DNA of 64,000 nt from Phycisphaerales bacterium UBA5793. Its GTDB lineage: Bacteria > Planctomycetota > Phycisphaerae > Phycisphaerales > UBA5793. Within the stretch, counting starts at the first letter, position 1. Each line of letters opens with the position of its first letter. A program made the position numbers and the translations under genes. The DNA lies in contig DIDT01000007.1 in NCBI GenBank assembly GCA_002418285.1, forward strand, positions 65,218-129,217, read 5' to 3'. Of this stretch, positions 25,669 to 35,141 are shown one piece after another. Below the pieces are notes generated by a model. It was given only the letters and a program-made list of their open reading frames with translations, did no database searches and had not been told where the DNA came from.

Positions 25669-27879
25669 ATGCGACAGTCTTCAATCAGCCGATCCACTGC
25701 TCAATCGCCTTTCTGCCACTTCCTTCGGCCTTTCTGGACATTGCTCGTCTGTGGCGGACTTGCCACTCCGGCGATCGGCCAGGACTGGGAGTGGAACGGA
25801 TTGATCAACTACTCATGGTCGAACGGGAGTAACTGGTCACCGTTCGGCCCGCCGCCGAACGACGCCCATGTGTACATCGGCAGCATTCCGTCAGTTGAGA
25901 ACTCGTTCGTCAATCTCGACATGTTTCAGACGATCGCCGCTCTCGACATCACTGACGGCATGTCGCTGCAGACCGGCACGCACCGGCTCATCGTCAGCGG
26001 TGACACGCTGATCTCCGGATCAAACCTGGTCGAGACGGAGTTTGGGCCGGTTCGCTACGACTCGCGCCTCTATTGCGGTCGTGCTGACGGCCTGTCCTTC
26101 TCGACGCACAATCTGACCCTGGAAGACGGCGGAGAAATGACCCTCGACTATTCGTACACGCGCATTTATGGCGCGCTGAACATCGGTGCGGATTCGGCGG
26201 TCCGGGGAAACGGCTACATCGGATTGTTCGGCACGGGCGCCACGCTTGTGAACAACGGGTACATTCAGGCGATGCCCAACGACGCCCCAAACCTGTGGCT
26301 ACAGCAGGCCAATGGCGGTCTCTACGACCTCGATGGCACGACGGGCGCAGGGAGAATCGGCCTGGCGACCTACAGCAACATCACCGAAAGTGGATCGAAG
26401 CTGCGGATCGACGGCACAGGTCTTACCGACTCCTTCAGCAGCAGGATCAGTCTTGCCTCAGATTCTGATCTGTTCATGAATCTGAGCAACGGATGGACAG
26501 CCGACGCCAGCAGTCTGATTCAAGTGTTCGCTTTTCCTGATTTGGACAAGTCGTCAGTCATACGCGGCGGTGCGTTTACGTTCGCCGGTCAGATGGACGT
26601 CTCCGGCGTGAGCACGAACCACTTCCGGGTAGAGTCAGACACGTTTTCGCTTGCGCCCGAGGCTCGGGTGGACATCGGGCAGCACGCGCTCGTGGACTTT
26701 GGCGCCGCTGCGGGAACCAACGTTCACGTCGACGGCGGCACGTACACCATCGCCGAAGATGCAAAGCTCCGTTTCAACGGACCAACGCTGGTGCACGGGG
26801 GTGCGTTCACCACGGCAGACGCTACCGGAAGTGGGGGGCGCGTCGAGTTTGCCGGACCGACAACCTGGGCGGGAAACGCGACCTTTGACGGCTTCGTGCA
26901 GCAGAACGGGAACGCGACGGTCTCCGCGATCTCCTCGATCAATGCGGATCGATTCGACATGGACGGGAGTTCAGGTTCGACGGCCTGGAATGTGAACAAC
27001 AACCTCGTCGTCAACGCCGGTGAGCTCCAGTCCGATGGCTCTGACTTTGTCGGCGGCACACTCAATATCGCGGGCGGGTTCCTTTCCAGACTGACGATGA
27101 ATGTCAGCGACGGTTCATGGAACTCCAACGCTGACATCAACCTCACGGGTGACAACAACCTCTTCATCACCCGCCTTGCCGGATCGAACCTGCTCTACAG
27201 TGGCGATCTTTCACTGCAAAACGGTAAGGCGCAGATCTCAGCGGATACGGTGCTGCTGGGCTCCAGCAGTCTGCATCTTGGCAGTTCGAGCGCGGCACTG
27301 CGCATGACCGGCGGAACAACGATCGTGGGCGGATCGACGATCAGCGGTGATGGCATGCTGTTGAATGCGGTCTCGGGAGAGATGGTTCTGCGCGACAAGG
27401 TTGATTTCAATTCCGTAGGGCTGCACAACGATGGCGTGTTGCACATCGGCGAAGATGCAATCCAAGGGTTGATGATTGGGGCTGTATCGGTTGATCGCTT
27501 CACGAGCGCCGCCGAGGCGCTGCTGAACATCTCCATTGGCGGATACGCGGCCGGGGCCGAGCATGACCTGATGCTCATCTCGGGTGGGTCGGCGGCAATC
27601 GATGGCCTTCTCAATGTGGATCTGGTCGATCTTGGCAGCGGCGTCTTCCGACCTCACGTCGGCGACGAATTTACCATCCTCACGGCTCTGGACGAAGTGA
27701 GTGGCTCGTTCCGGGACGATCCGATCACCCAGCTCGGCGGCTCCACATACGAGTGGGAAGTGCTCTACCAGTCCAATGCGGTCGTGCTCCGACTCGAAAA
27801 CGTCGTTCCGACCCCGGGGAGCGCTGCCCTGCTCGGTTTGGGCGGCCTGCTTGTCGGGCGGCGTCGCCGTCGCGCCTGA
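25669..27879 (+). CDS. Large secreted protein with PEP-CTERM-like (PxPGS) sorting tail, copy 1
   Basis: A 736-residue protein with an N-terminal signal sequence (hydrophobic FWTLLVCGGLATPAIG), a long Gly/Ser/Asn-rich beta-helix-like body, and a C-terminal tail VPTPGSAALLGLGGLLVG followed by RRRRRA. The tail has the architecture of PEP-CTERM signals (Pro-x-Pro motif, transmembrane helix, Arg cluster) but with Gly where Glu is usual. Such tails direct processing by exosortase-type enzymes; none is in the window. The body has repeating pieces such as FAGPTTWAGNATFDGF. GAGGAG lies 8 bp before the ATG. It is a paralogue of the next gene. The function is probably structural or envelope-related. Confidence 0.8.
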   Translation: MRQSSISRSTAQSPFCHFLRPFWTLLVCGGLATPAIGQDWEWNGLINYSWSNGSNWSPFGPPPNDAHVYIGSIPSVENSFVNLDMFQTIAALDITDGMSLQTGTHRLIVSGDTLISGSNLVETEFGPVRYDSRLYCGRADGLSFSTHNLTLEDGGEMTLDYSYTRIYGALNIGADSAVRGNGYIGLFGTGATLVNNGYIQAMPNDAPNLWLQQANGGLYDLDGTTGAGRIGLATYSNITESGSKLRIDGTGLTDSFSSRISLASDSDLFMNLSNGWTADASSLIQVFAFPDLDKSSVIRGGAFTFAGQMDVSGVSTNHFRVESDTFSLAPEARVDIGQHALVDFGAAAGTNVHVDGGTYTIAEDAKLRFNGPTLVHGGAFTTADATGSGGRVEFAGPTTWAGNATFDGFVQQNGNATVSAISSINADRFDMDGSSGSTAWNVNNNLVVNAGELQSDGSDFVGGTLNIAGGFLSRLTMNVSDGSWNSNADINLTGDNNLFITRLAGSNLLYSGDLSLQNGKAQISADTVLLGSSSLHLGSSSAALRMTGGTTIVGGSTISGDGMLLNAVSGEMVLRDKVDFNSVGLHNDGVLHIGEDAIQGLMIGAVSVDRFTSAAEALLNISIGGYAAGAEHDLMLISGGSAAIDGLLNVDLVDLGSGVFRPHVGDEFTILTALDEVSGSFRDDPITQLGGSTYEWEVLYQSNAVVLRLENVVPTPGSAALLGLGGLLVGRRRRRA

Positions 27880-27978
27880 TGGCGCACGCTGGCGCTCGAT
27901 TCCGCGTTGTCTCTGGAACCTTACCGCATTGCAGCGGCCCAACGGTCCATCTGCACCCAACTGAACAGGAAAGCGATC

Positions 27979-30105
27979 ATGAACCAGTCTATCTGCACAC
28001 AATTCACTGTCGGCCGCCGTGCCGTCCTTCGAACCAGTCAAGCCATGGCGCTTCTGCTGGCGGCGGGGTTCGTCCAGCCCACGCTCGCTGATGTCATCTC
28101 CTGGAGTGCGGGCGACGGATGGTGGTTCGACACGAATAACTGGAACCTGAATCGCCTGCCGGATTCGAACGACATCATCCGAATTGGCGATCTGCCGGGC
28201 GTCAGCAACCACGTCGTCACCATGGGTGGGTTCGCCGGTTCCGGCTACAGCCGATTTGAGTTGAGCAGTGGCATGACGCTCGACCTGAACGGAAGTGAAC
28301 TCGTGTCGTTTGGCGAGGCATGGATCACCGGCACCAATTCCCGACTGATCGTCCGGCCGTCTCCCGGCCCCAACAACCATGACTTTCAGGGCGCCCTGCG
28401 GCTAGGCGCGGGCGCGTATCTTGATCTGCGCGATAACGTCGCCGTCCGCGTCTTTGGCGACTCGTGGTCCAACGGTACGATCTCCGGTCGCGGTGAGTTC
28501 CTGATTGCCAGTGTGACGCCGTTTCGAAACGACGGCATCATCAGGCCCGACAACAATGGCGGACTGATCGTCACACAAGGGCAATCGAATCGCCTGGCGA
28601 TCGATCTGGATGGAACAATGGGCAACGGCTACCTTCAACTCGACACGCTCTTCAGCGTGCTGCAGGTGAATGCCTCAAGCCTGAGCGATTCGTTCAGTGG
28701 GACCATCAACATGGCGCCGGGCGCGCTGCTGACGATGAACATTGATGATGGGTGGACAGTTGATGCCGGTGGAAACCTGAACGTGGCGGGTTTTGGCAAT
28801 CCGGCGGCGGCGTCACAGATCAATGGCACGGCTATGACGTTTGGTGGCGCGATAAACGTGGGCGGGGCGGAGGGCCACCTGCGCGTCCTCGCACCGCTAA
28901 CGCTGCAGAGTACGGCGGTCGTTGATATTGGTGATACCGACTGGGTGGAGTTCGACGGCAGCACCACCGTGCTTGGCGGAGACTACAACATCGGGCAAGG
29001 CGGACAGTTGGATTTCGACGGTCCAACGACGATGCGCGGAGGCGAGTTCAATACGCCAAGCACCAACCCCGCCGATGGTTCTGTTGACTTCAACGGTGCC
29101 ACGCAGTGGAATGGAAATGTTACTATCAACGGCTATGCCCAGCAGAATGGCGATGCCACCGTGACCGGCGCAACGGTGATCAATGCCGGCGTGTTTGGCA
29201 TGGACGGGGCCAGCAACGATACCTCATGGCAGGTGAACAACTCGCTCGTCGTCAACGCTGACCGCATCGGCGGTGTTGACCACAATATCTTTTCCGGCAC
29301 GATGAACGTGACGGGTGGGTTTCTGGGAAAGGCGACCATCAATCTCAACGATCCGAACGACTCGTGGATCATGAATGGTGAAATGAACCTGGCCGGCAGC
29401 GGAGGATTGCCGGTGACTCGAGTGGCAGGTTCGCGGATGGTTGTCCAGGGTGACCTGAATCTCACGAGTGGAATCGCCCAGATCACTGCCGATACGGATT
29501 TTGAAGGCGCCAACGTGGATATCACATCCAGTGGCACCTTGCGAATGCGCGGGCAAACCACAGTCGATGCAGCAACGTCCTTTGCAAATTCGGGGACGCT
29601 TCAGAATGGCATCGGCGGTTCAATGCTTCTCGAATCGAACACATCGCTGGGCCAGGTCGGTCTGACGAATGACGGTCTGCTGTCCATCGAACAGGCTGGC
29701 GCCGGCATTGTCAGCGTCGATCGGTTCCTGAGCACCGAGACCTCTGCGTGGAACGTTGAACTAGGCGGCGATGCACCCGGCAGTGAGCACGACCTGCTGC
29801 AGGTAACCGGTGGGTTAGCAATGCTCGATGGTTGGCTCAATGTAGCGCTGATCGATGTCGGATCGGGTGTCTTCATGCCGACTGTGGGAGACGAATTCAC
29901 AATCCTGACCTCGACGAACGGTGTGAGCGGCGTGTTTGCAAACGACCCGCTGACGCAAATGGGAGCAACAACCTACGAGTGGTCCGTACTCTACGAACCC
30001 AATGCCGTCGTGCTTCGGCTGGACAATGTGGTTCCGGCGCCCGGAAGCCTGACCTTGCTGGGACTCGGTGGTCTTGGTATGGTGCGCCGTCGTCGCCGGG
30101 CATGA
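27979..30105 (+). CDS. Large secreted protein with PEP-CTERM-like (PxPGS) sorting tail, copy 2
   Basis: A 708-residue paralogue of the upstream protein, in tandem 99 bp downstream. The ATG at 27979 has AGGAA 8 bp upstream and begins a signal peptide ending near QPTLAD. The body has the same beta-rich character and shares phrases with copy 1: WNGNVTINGYAQQNGDATV against WAGNATFDGFVQQNGNATV, and VGDEFTILTS against VGDEFTILTA. The tail is VPAPGSLTLLGLGGL followed by RRRRRA. Conservation is strongest in the C-terminal third. A frame open from 27907 is ignored because it lacks a ribosome binding site and would bury the signal peptide. Confidence 0.8.
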   Translation: MNQSICTQFTVGRRAVLRTSQAMALLLAAGFVQPTLADVISWSAGDGWWFDTNNWNLNRLPDSNDIIRIGDLPGVSNHVVTMGGFAGSGYSRFELSSGMTLDLNGSELVSFGEAWITGTNSRLIVRPSPGPNNHDFQGALRLGAGAYLDLRDNVAVRVFGDSWSNGTISGRGEFLIASVTPFRNDGIIRPDNNGGLIVTQGQSNRLAIDLDGTMGNGYLQLDTLFSVLQVNASSLSDSFSGTINMAPGALLTMNIDDGWTVDAGGNLNVAGFGNPAAASQINGTAMTFGGAINVGGAEGHLRVLAPLTLQSTAVVDIGDTDWVEFDGSTTVLGGDYNIGQGGQLDFDGPTTMRGGEFNTPSTNPADGSVDFNGATQWNGNVTINGYAQQNGDATVTGATVINAGVFGMDGASNDTSWQVNNSLVVNADRIGGVDHNIFSGTMNVTGGFLGKATINLNDPNDSWIMNGEMNLAGSGGLPVTRVAGSRMVVQGDLNLTSGIAQITADTDFEGANVDITSSGTLRMRGQTTVDAATSFANSGTLQNGIGGSMLLESNTSLGQVGLTNDGLLSIEQAGAGIVSVDRFLSTETSAWNVELGGDAPGSEHDLLQVTGGLAMLDGWLNVALIDVGSGVFMPTVGDEFTILTSTNGVSGVFANDPLTQMGATTYEWSVLYEPNAVVLRLDNVVPAPGSLTLLGLGGLGMVRRRRRA

Positions 30106-30190
30106 GCGTGGCTCCAGTGAACCTGGATATGTGATGAGGACCGGCATGACCTGTATTGACGTATGCAGCCAGTTTGATTTCCTCCTGATC

Positions 30191-30218
30191 CCCCGGTGCG
30201 GAGCAATCCGCACCGGGG
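30191..30218 (+). terminator. Strong hairpin after the sorting-tail protein genes
   Basis: An 11-bp perfect inverted repeat: CCCCGGTGCGG (30191-30201), loop AGCAAT, CCGCACCGGGG (30208-30218). It lies 86 bp past the stop of copy 2 and ~110 bp before the sigma factor start. There is no clean T-run after it (CGAGCCGTTT), so it may be an imperfect terminator, an mRNA 3'-end stabiliser, or a protein-binding site. Confidence 0.5.
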
Positions 30219-30328
30219 CGAGCCGTTTGCGGCCACGCAGGAACGCGCGGCGTCGGCGACCCACCCGCTTATACTGGGCTCGAACACACGCCGCGATCAC
30301 GAGGCGGCGTCGGGAGAGTCTGCCGAGC

Positions 30329-30919
30329 ATGACGTCAACGCCTGGCGACATTACGATGCTGCTTCACTCCGTTGCCGATGGCGATCGGACTGATCTCGAC
30401 CGGCTCATGGCGGCGATCTACGAAGACCTTCGGCGCATCGCCAGTGCACACCTGCGCGAGGAGCGAGCCGATCACACGCTCCAGCCAACTGCCCTGGTAC
30501 ACGAAGCCTATCTGAAACTGGTGGATCAGCGGTCGACATGCTGGAAGGATCGCCTTCACTTCTTCGCTATCGCGTCCCAAATTATTCGGCGCATTCTAAT
30601 CGACCATGCACGCGAACGTCGGGCGCTCAAACGAGGCGGGTCAGCGGCCCAATTGCCAATCGATGAGGTTGATCCCGCAAGCCCGGATCCCAACATCGAC
30701 CTCGTTGCGCTTGACGAGGCTCTGTCCGATCTGGCCGAAGTGGATGAGCGGCAGGCGCGAATCGTCGAACTGCGATTCTTCGGCGGTTGTACGATCGATG
30801 AAATCGCTGAGCTGCTCTCGGTGGGTCGGCGCACAGTCGATCGAGACTGGATGGCCGCCAAGGCGTGGTTGTACTGCCGACTTGCCGAAGGCGGCGAGGA
30901 AATCGGCGATGATCAATGA
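30329..30919 (+). CDS. ECF-type sigma-70 factor, kinase-associated planctomycete group
   Basis: A 196-residue sigma factor. Region 2 has LREERADHTLQPTALVHEAY and the region around DRLHFFAIASQIIRRILIDH, typical of the planctomycete ECF group with a TLQPTALVHEAYLKL signature. Region 4 ends in a helix-turn-helix, CTIDEIAELLSVGRRTVDRD. ATG 30329 is preferred, although GGAGAG lies further upstream than ideal; an ATG at 30356 is possible. The next gene, a Ser/Thr kinase, starts inside its last codons (11-bp overlap). In other bacteria ECF factors paired with Ser/Thr kinases are activated by phosphorylation (for example the Vibrio EcfP/PpkT pair), which I infer here. No anti-sigma gene is visible. 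Confidence 0.85.
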   Translation: MTSTPGDITMLLHSVADGDRTDLDRLMAAIYEDLRRIASAHLREERADHTLQPTALVHEAYLKLVDQRSTCWKDRLHFFAIASQIIRRILIDHARERRALKRGGSAAQLPIDEVDPASPDPNIDLVALDEALSDLAEVDERQARIVELRFFGGCTIDEIAELLSVGRRTVDRDWMAAKAWLYCRLAEGGEEIGDDQ

Positions 30920-33900
30920 CCGCGATCGAAAAGCGCACGCGATCTTTGTCGCCGCGCTGGATTGCGATCCGGCGGACCGGACAAGCTATCTGAGCGGCGC
31001 GTGCGGAGCGGATGAGGTTCTGCGCGCCGAGGTCGATCGGTTGTTGGGTGCGGTTGAGCGCACGACGAACTTCCTCGAATTGCCGGTACTCGGGCCAGCG
31101 CTCGCCGGGCTTAGTTCACCTCCGCCGCGCATCCGGGCGTATCGCATCATTCGAGTGCTCGGCGCGGGCGGGATGGCCACGGTGTACGAAGCCGAGCAGG
31201 ACAATCCGCGACGGCGCGTGGCCCTCAAGGTGATGCACCGCTCGCTGTCACAGACTTCAGCTCAGCAGCGGTTCGCCTTTGAAGCAGAGGTCCTGGCGCG
31301 GCTGAAGCATCCCGGCATCGCACAGATTTATGAGGCGGGGACCTGCGAGGATCACACCGGTCATCCCGTTCCCTTCTTTGCCATGGAATACGTCGAGGAT
31401 GCCCGGACGATCACGCAGCACGCCCGGCTTGCCAACCTGGCGCAGCGCGATCGCCTGGCGATGTTTGCTGAAGTCTGTGATGCCGTGCAGTACGGCCACC
31501 AGGTGGGAGTGATCCACCGCGACCTCAAGCCAAGCAATGTGCTCGTCGATTCCACCGGGCGAACGAAGATCATTGATTTTGGCATCGCCCGCTCCGTACA
31601 ACCCGACGACGCAGGAATCACACTCCACGGCGATGACGGCAAGCTCATCGGCACACTGAACTACATGAGTTCAGAACAGTGCGCCGCAAGTCACGCAATC
31701 GATACGCGGGCCGATGTCTACGCGCTTGGCGTGATTCTCTACGAACTTGCGACCGACCGATTGCCGCACGATCTGTCTCGGCTGACAATTCCGGAAGCAG
31801 TGCGGATCATCCAGACGGTCAATCCACCCAGACCCGGGTCGATTTTGCCGGAGGCATCCGGTGATCTCGAAGCCATCATCATGAAGGCGATGGACAAAGA
31901 TGCCGACCGCCGCTATAACGGCGCCAGCAGCCTCGCAACTGATGTGCGCAACTTCCTCGCCTTCAAGACGGTTCAGGCGCGGCTTCCTACGCCATGGCAT
32001 CACGCACGTCTCTTCGCGCGCCGGCACAGGCTTCTCGTGGCCGCCGCTGCGATTACAATCCTGACGATCGTGTCCGCGTCGGCGCTGACGGGGGTGTTTG
32101 CCTATCGGAGCTGGCACGAGTCTCTCCGGCGCCAGAAGGCGGAGCAGGCGGCTCTTGCCGAGCGCGACGTAGCAAATCGTCAGGCATATGCAGCCAGCAT
32201 CTCCAATGCATTCCTCCTGTACCAGGCTGGCGAGTATTCGCGGGGTCGCGAAAGGCTGGAACATGCCCCCGCCGCCTTGCGCCGGTGGGAGTGGTCCCTG
32301 ATCGCGGCCTATCTCAAACATCGCGCCATGGTCATCCCTGCGCATGACGACATGGTGTTTGACATGAGGTCGGCTCCCGCCGCACGCCGTATTGCGACCG
32401 TTTCGCGTGACGGTTCCGCGGCGCTGTGGGATATGGATACCGGGGCAAACATCGCGCGAACCCCAGGCGAGCCGGATTCCCCCGCGATGGCCGTCGGAAT
32501 CAGTGCTGATGGCAATTTGGTTTACATTGGTTTTGGCGACGGCACGATTCGAGTCTGGTCATCTCAAGCTGGCGAGACACTGACCACTCTCGGCTCGCAC
32601 GGCGAGCCCATCCGCCACCTCGACTGTTCCATCCGAGGCCTGATCGCTAGTGCTTCAAATTCGGCCCCGGCAACGGTGTGGGACGCCCACACGGGCGAAA
32701 CCCTTCGCACGCTGAACGATCAGCCAGGAGGCATCCGCGGCGTGCGTTTTTCGGCGGACGGAACTCGGCTGGCCACGTGGAACCAGAGAGGGTCGGTCTG
32801 GATCCGCGAGACCGAGTCGTTCTCGCCGGAGTACAAGCTGAACCTCGGCCTCGGCGTGGAGATGGTGGCGCTGAGCGAAGATGGCCACATCGTGGCGGCG
32901 GGCGGGGCCGAAGGACGGATCATTGTCTGGAATACGCAGGACGACAGCATCCTGCTCGATACGACTACGACGCCAAGTGTCAGTACGATTCGATCACTTG
33001 CGCTGACTTCCAATGGCGGCACACTTTTCTCGGCGCCGAATGATCGAACCATTTCCATTTGGACGCTTGGCCCGGGTGAGCGCCTCCGCGTGCTCCGGGG
33101 CCACGACGACGCCGCCGCTTCGCTCGTGGTGGATGAGCAGACCGACCGACTAATCTCTGCATCGTGGGATCGGACGCTGCGCTTCTGGCCGCTGGGTGAG
33201 CAAGTGGTGCCGCCACCGCAGACGATGATCGACGCTCATGATGACCAAGTCCTCGCGGTTGATTTCGCGCCAGATGGCTCATTACTCGCGACAGCGGGGC
33301 GTGACGATCTGATTCACCTCTGGGAGCCCTGCCTGGGAATTCACCTCGCAACGCTGAAGGCGCGCTCGGGCGATGTTTACAGCGTTCGATTTTCACCCAA
33401 TGGCGCCAGACTCGCTTCGGGAGCGGCTGACGGCCAGGTCAGACTTTGGAACACCACCTCCGGCCAATGTGAGGCCGTGCTCGACGGACCCGGAGGTACG
33501 ATTTGGTCGGTGGCGTTCAGTCCGGATGGAAGGGGTGTAGCTGCAGGGGGTGAGACGGGCGTGGTGCGGGTCTGGAATGAAACTGCGAGTCCGGCCGTAC
33601 TCTCGTTTCAGGCGCATGCCCAGCGCATCATCAGCCTCGCATTCAGTCCGGATGGCACAACAATCGCAACCGCCTCGCGCGACTCGACAGTGAAACTCTG
33701 GGATGCTCGATCCGGATCGCTGCTGCATGTGCTAGACAAGCACCGAGCTGATGTGTTCTCGTGCCTGTTCAGCCCTGACGGTGAATGCCTGTACACTGGC
33801 TCGCGCGATCAAACCGTAATGGTCTGGAACGCGCACACGGGTGATTGGATCGACACGCTGGATTGTCGCGGGCAGTTTGTGACTTCTCTGTCGATCGATT

Positions 33901-34298
33901 CGACCGGCACGCGGCTGGCGGCGGGTTCGTGGTTCTCCGAGGTGATCCTTTGGGATCTTGAAACCCATGAGAGTGTCTTCTCGTTCAGAGGAGCCAATTC
34001 TGCGATCCGTGCGATCGCCTTCTCGCCGCGCGATCCGGTGCTCGTCTGCGGCGGTCACGATGGCACACTGATGATGTACAACGCCCAACCCGAGGAGCAG
34101 CGGCTTGAAGCGATGGAACGCGCCCGCACCAGCCTCGGGGCCGCCCGGGCCACGCTGGCGCGGCGGCTGGCCGCGGTGGGGAGTGGATCGCCCGGATTTT
34201 GGAGCCTCATCGAAGCCCCGAATTCGACTGACGAAGCGAAGTCGTGGCTGGGCAAGGCGTTATTGCAGCATTTGTCGAGCGGCGGTTCCGAAAAATAG
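30909..34298 (+). CDS. Membrane Ser/Thr protein kinase with 14 WD40 repeats
   Basis: A 1,129-residue protein starting at ATG 30909, overlapping the sigma factor end. A Pkn-type kinase domain spans ~78-350: glycine loop VLGAGGMATVYE, ATP lysine K107 (VALKV), catalytic HRDLKPSN with D205, and DFGIA with D223. One transmembrane helix (374-399) follows, then a short helical linker and about 14 WD40 blades with closing motifs such as SVRFSPNGARLASGAADGQV and LWDARSG. Fourteen repeats would form two seven-bladed propellers outside the membrane, suited to ligand or protein sensing. Genetic coupling suggests the cytoplasmic kinase domain regulates the ECF factor (inference). The key catalytic residues seen are intact. 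Confidence 0.88.
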   Translation: MINDRDRKAHAIFVAALDCDPADRTSYLSGACGADEVLRAEVDRLLGAVERTTNFLELPVLGPALAGLSSPPPRIRAYRIIRVLGAGGMATVYEAEQDNPRRRVALKVMHRSLSQTSAQQRFAFEAEVLARLKHPGIAQIYEAGTCEDHTGHPVPFFAMEYVEDARTITQHARLANLAQRDRLAMFAEVCDAVQYGHQVGVIHRDLKPSNVLVDSTGRTKIIDFGIARSVQPDDAGITLHGDDGKLIGTLNYMSSEQCAASHAIDTRADVYALGVILYELATDRLPHDLSRLTIPEAVRIIQTVNPPRPGSILPEASGDLEAIIMKAMDKDADRRYNGASSLATDVRNFLAFKTVQARLPTPWHHARLFARRHRLLVAAAAITILTIVSASALTGVFAYRSWHESLRRQKAEQAALAERDVANRQAYAASISNAFLLYQAGEYSRGRERLEHAPAALRRWEWSLIAAYLKHRAMVIPAHDDMVFDMRSAPAARRIATVSRDGSAALWDMDTGANIARTPGEPDSPAMAVGISADGNLVYIGFGDGTIRVWSSQAGETLTTLGSHGEPIRHLDCSIRGLIASASNSAPATVWDAHTGETLRTLNDQPGGIRGVRFSADGTRLATWNQRGSVWIRETESFSPEYKLNLGLGVEMVALSEDGHIVAAGGAEGRIIVWNTQDDSILLDTTTTPSVSTIRSLALTSNGGTLFSAPNDRTISIWTLGPGERLRVLRGHDDAAASLVVDEQTDRLISASWDRTLRFWPLGEQVVPPPQTMIDAHDDQVLAVDFAPDGSLLATAGRDDLIHLWEPCLGIHLATLKARSGDVYSVRFSPNGARLASGAADGQVRLWNTTSGQCEAVLDGPGGTIWSVAFSPDGRGVAAGGETGVVRVWNETASPAVLSFQAHAQRIISLAFSPDGTTIATASRDSTVKLWDARSGSLLHVLDKHRADVFSCLFSPDGECLYTGSRDQTVMVWNAHTGDWIDTLDCRGQFVTSLSIDSTGTRLAAGSWFSEVILWDLETHESVFSFRGANSAIRAIAFSPRDPVLVCGGHDGTLMMYNAQPEEQRLEAMERARTSLGAARATLARRLAAVGSGSPGFWSLIEAPNSTDEAKSWLGKALLQHLSSGGSEK

Positions 34299-34482
34299 AC
34301 GGTCCCACGCACCTCGGGCGACCAATTCCGGTCGGTCCTTCCAAGTTTCCGCGCCCAGTTTGAGCAATACCGGCGGCGTGGAATCCCATCTCCAAAAAAC
34401 GGGGTGAGATTCGCATGTATTGAGGATCAGTGGTTGTCGATTGTCGTGATATCATCTGATCGAGCACGGAGGGAGCATCGCG

Positions 34483-35040
34483 TTGAGGGTGAATCAGATG
34501 AACCACTCTGAATCCAAGCAGGTCGCGCGGCGAACGCTGCTTTGGTGGTTCATGCGCGGTTTCTGGTCGCTGCTGGCGGCCGTTCACCTGTGGCCACTGG
34601 TCAGCCTTGCTGTTGAATTCTGCGGCGCGCCGTCGGTCTCGACCGGCCTCGGATTCGTGCTTGTTCTGGCTGTGACTGGGTTCTTCGGGCTCAAAGCCGT
34701 TGATGCCTTGTCGCTCCGGTTCCGGCGACCCGGGCTCGAGTTCGTAGCCTTTGTCATCGTCACAGGCTTGATTCACGGCGATGCGGTGGCGGGGCGCAAT
34801 ACCCCGGCACTGGCCGTTGAGTCCGCGACGGCTGTCGTCGTCGCGTCCGGCGGTGCATTTGTCGGCAGCCGGCGGATCAGGCAACGCGTCCGGAGGCTGC
34901 TTCGGGGTCTGGCTGGCGGGCCGAATCTGACCCAGGACCGGCGCCCGATCGGGGTGATCCGGCTGGCCGCAGGACTCAGCGCCGATCAGGTGTGGCGTCG
35001 CTGCACCCCGGCGCGAGCGCCTCCAGTGCCGGTCGTCTGA
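34483..35040 (+). CDS. Small multi-pass membrane protein of unknown function
   Basis: A 185-residue protein with about four hydrophobic segments (~18-45, 52-72, 85-102, 108-128), a basic cytoplasmic stretch (RRIRQRVRRLLRG) and a soluble C-terminus. I do not recognise a family. GGAGGGAG at 34468-34475 sits 7 bp before a TTG at 34483, while the first ATG (34498) is 22 bp from it, so the TTG start is preferred. It ends 101 bp before the heme cluster in the same direction and could share its transcript, but nothing shows a role in heme metabolism. Confidence 0.6.
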   Translation: MRVNQMNHSESKQVARRTLLWWFMRGFWSLLAAVHLWPLVSLAVEFCGAPSVSTGLGFVLVLAVTGFFGLKAVDALSLRFRRPGLEFVAFVIVTGLIHGDAVAGRNTPALAVESATAVVVASGGAFVGSRRIRQRVRRLLRGLAGGPNLTQDRRPIGVIRLAAGLSADQVWRRCTPARAPPVPVV

Positions 35041-35141
35041 GATCGCCCCATCCAATTCCTGACAACTTTGGTCCTTGTCTGAGTCACGTGGTCTTCGCGC
35101 TTGATTGCGCGGATGCGCCGCGGGGCGGCAAAGGAGAAATC

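Noticed and set aside
34310..34340. Possible terminator after the kinase gene (CGACC, six bases, GGTCG)
   Set aside because: Stem of only five pairs and no T-run; not convincing.
35041..35141. Riboswitch or regulatory RNA before the heme cluster
   Set aside because: Only ~100 bases, with no recognisable conserved structure; just a normal Shine-Dalgarno.
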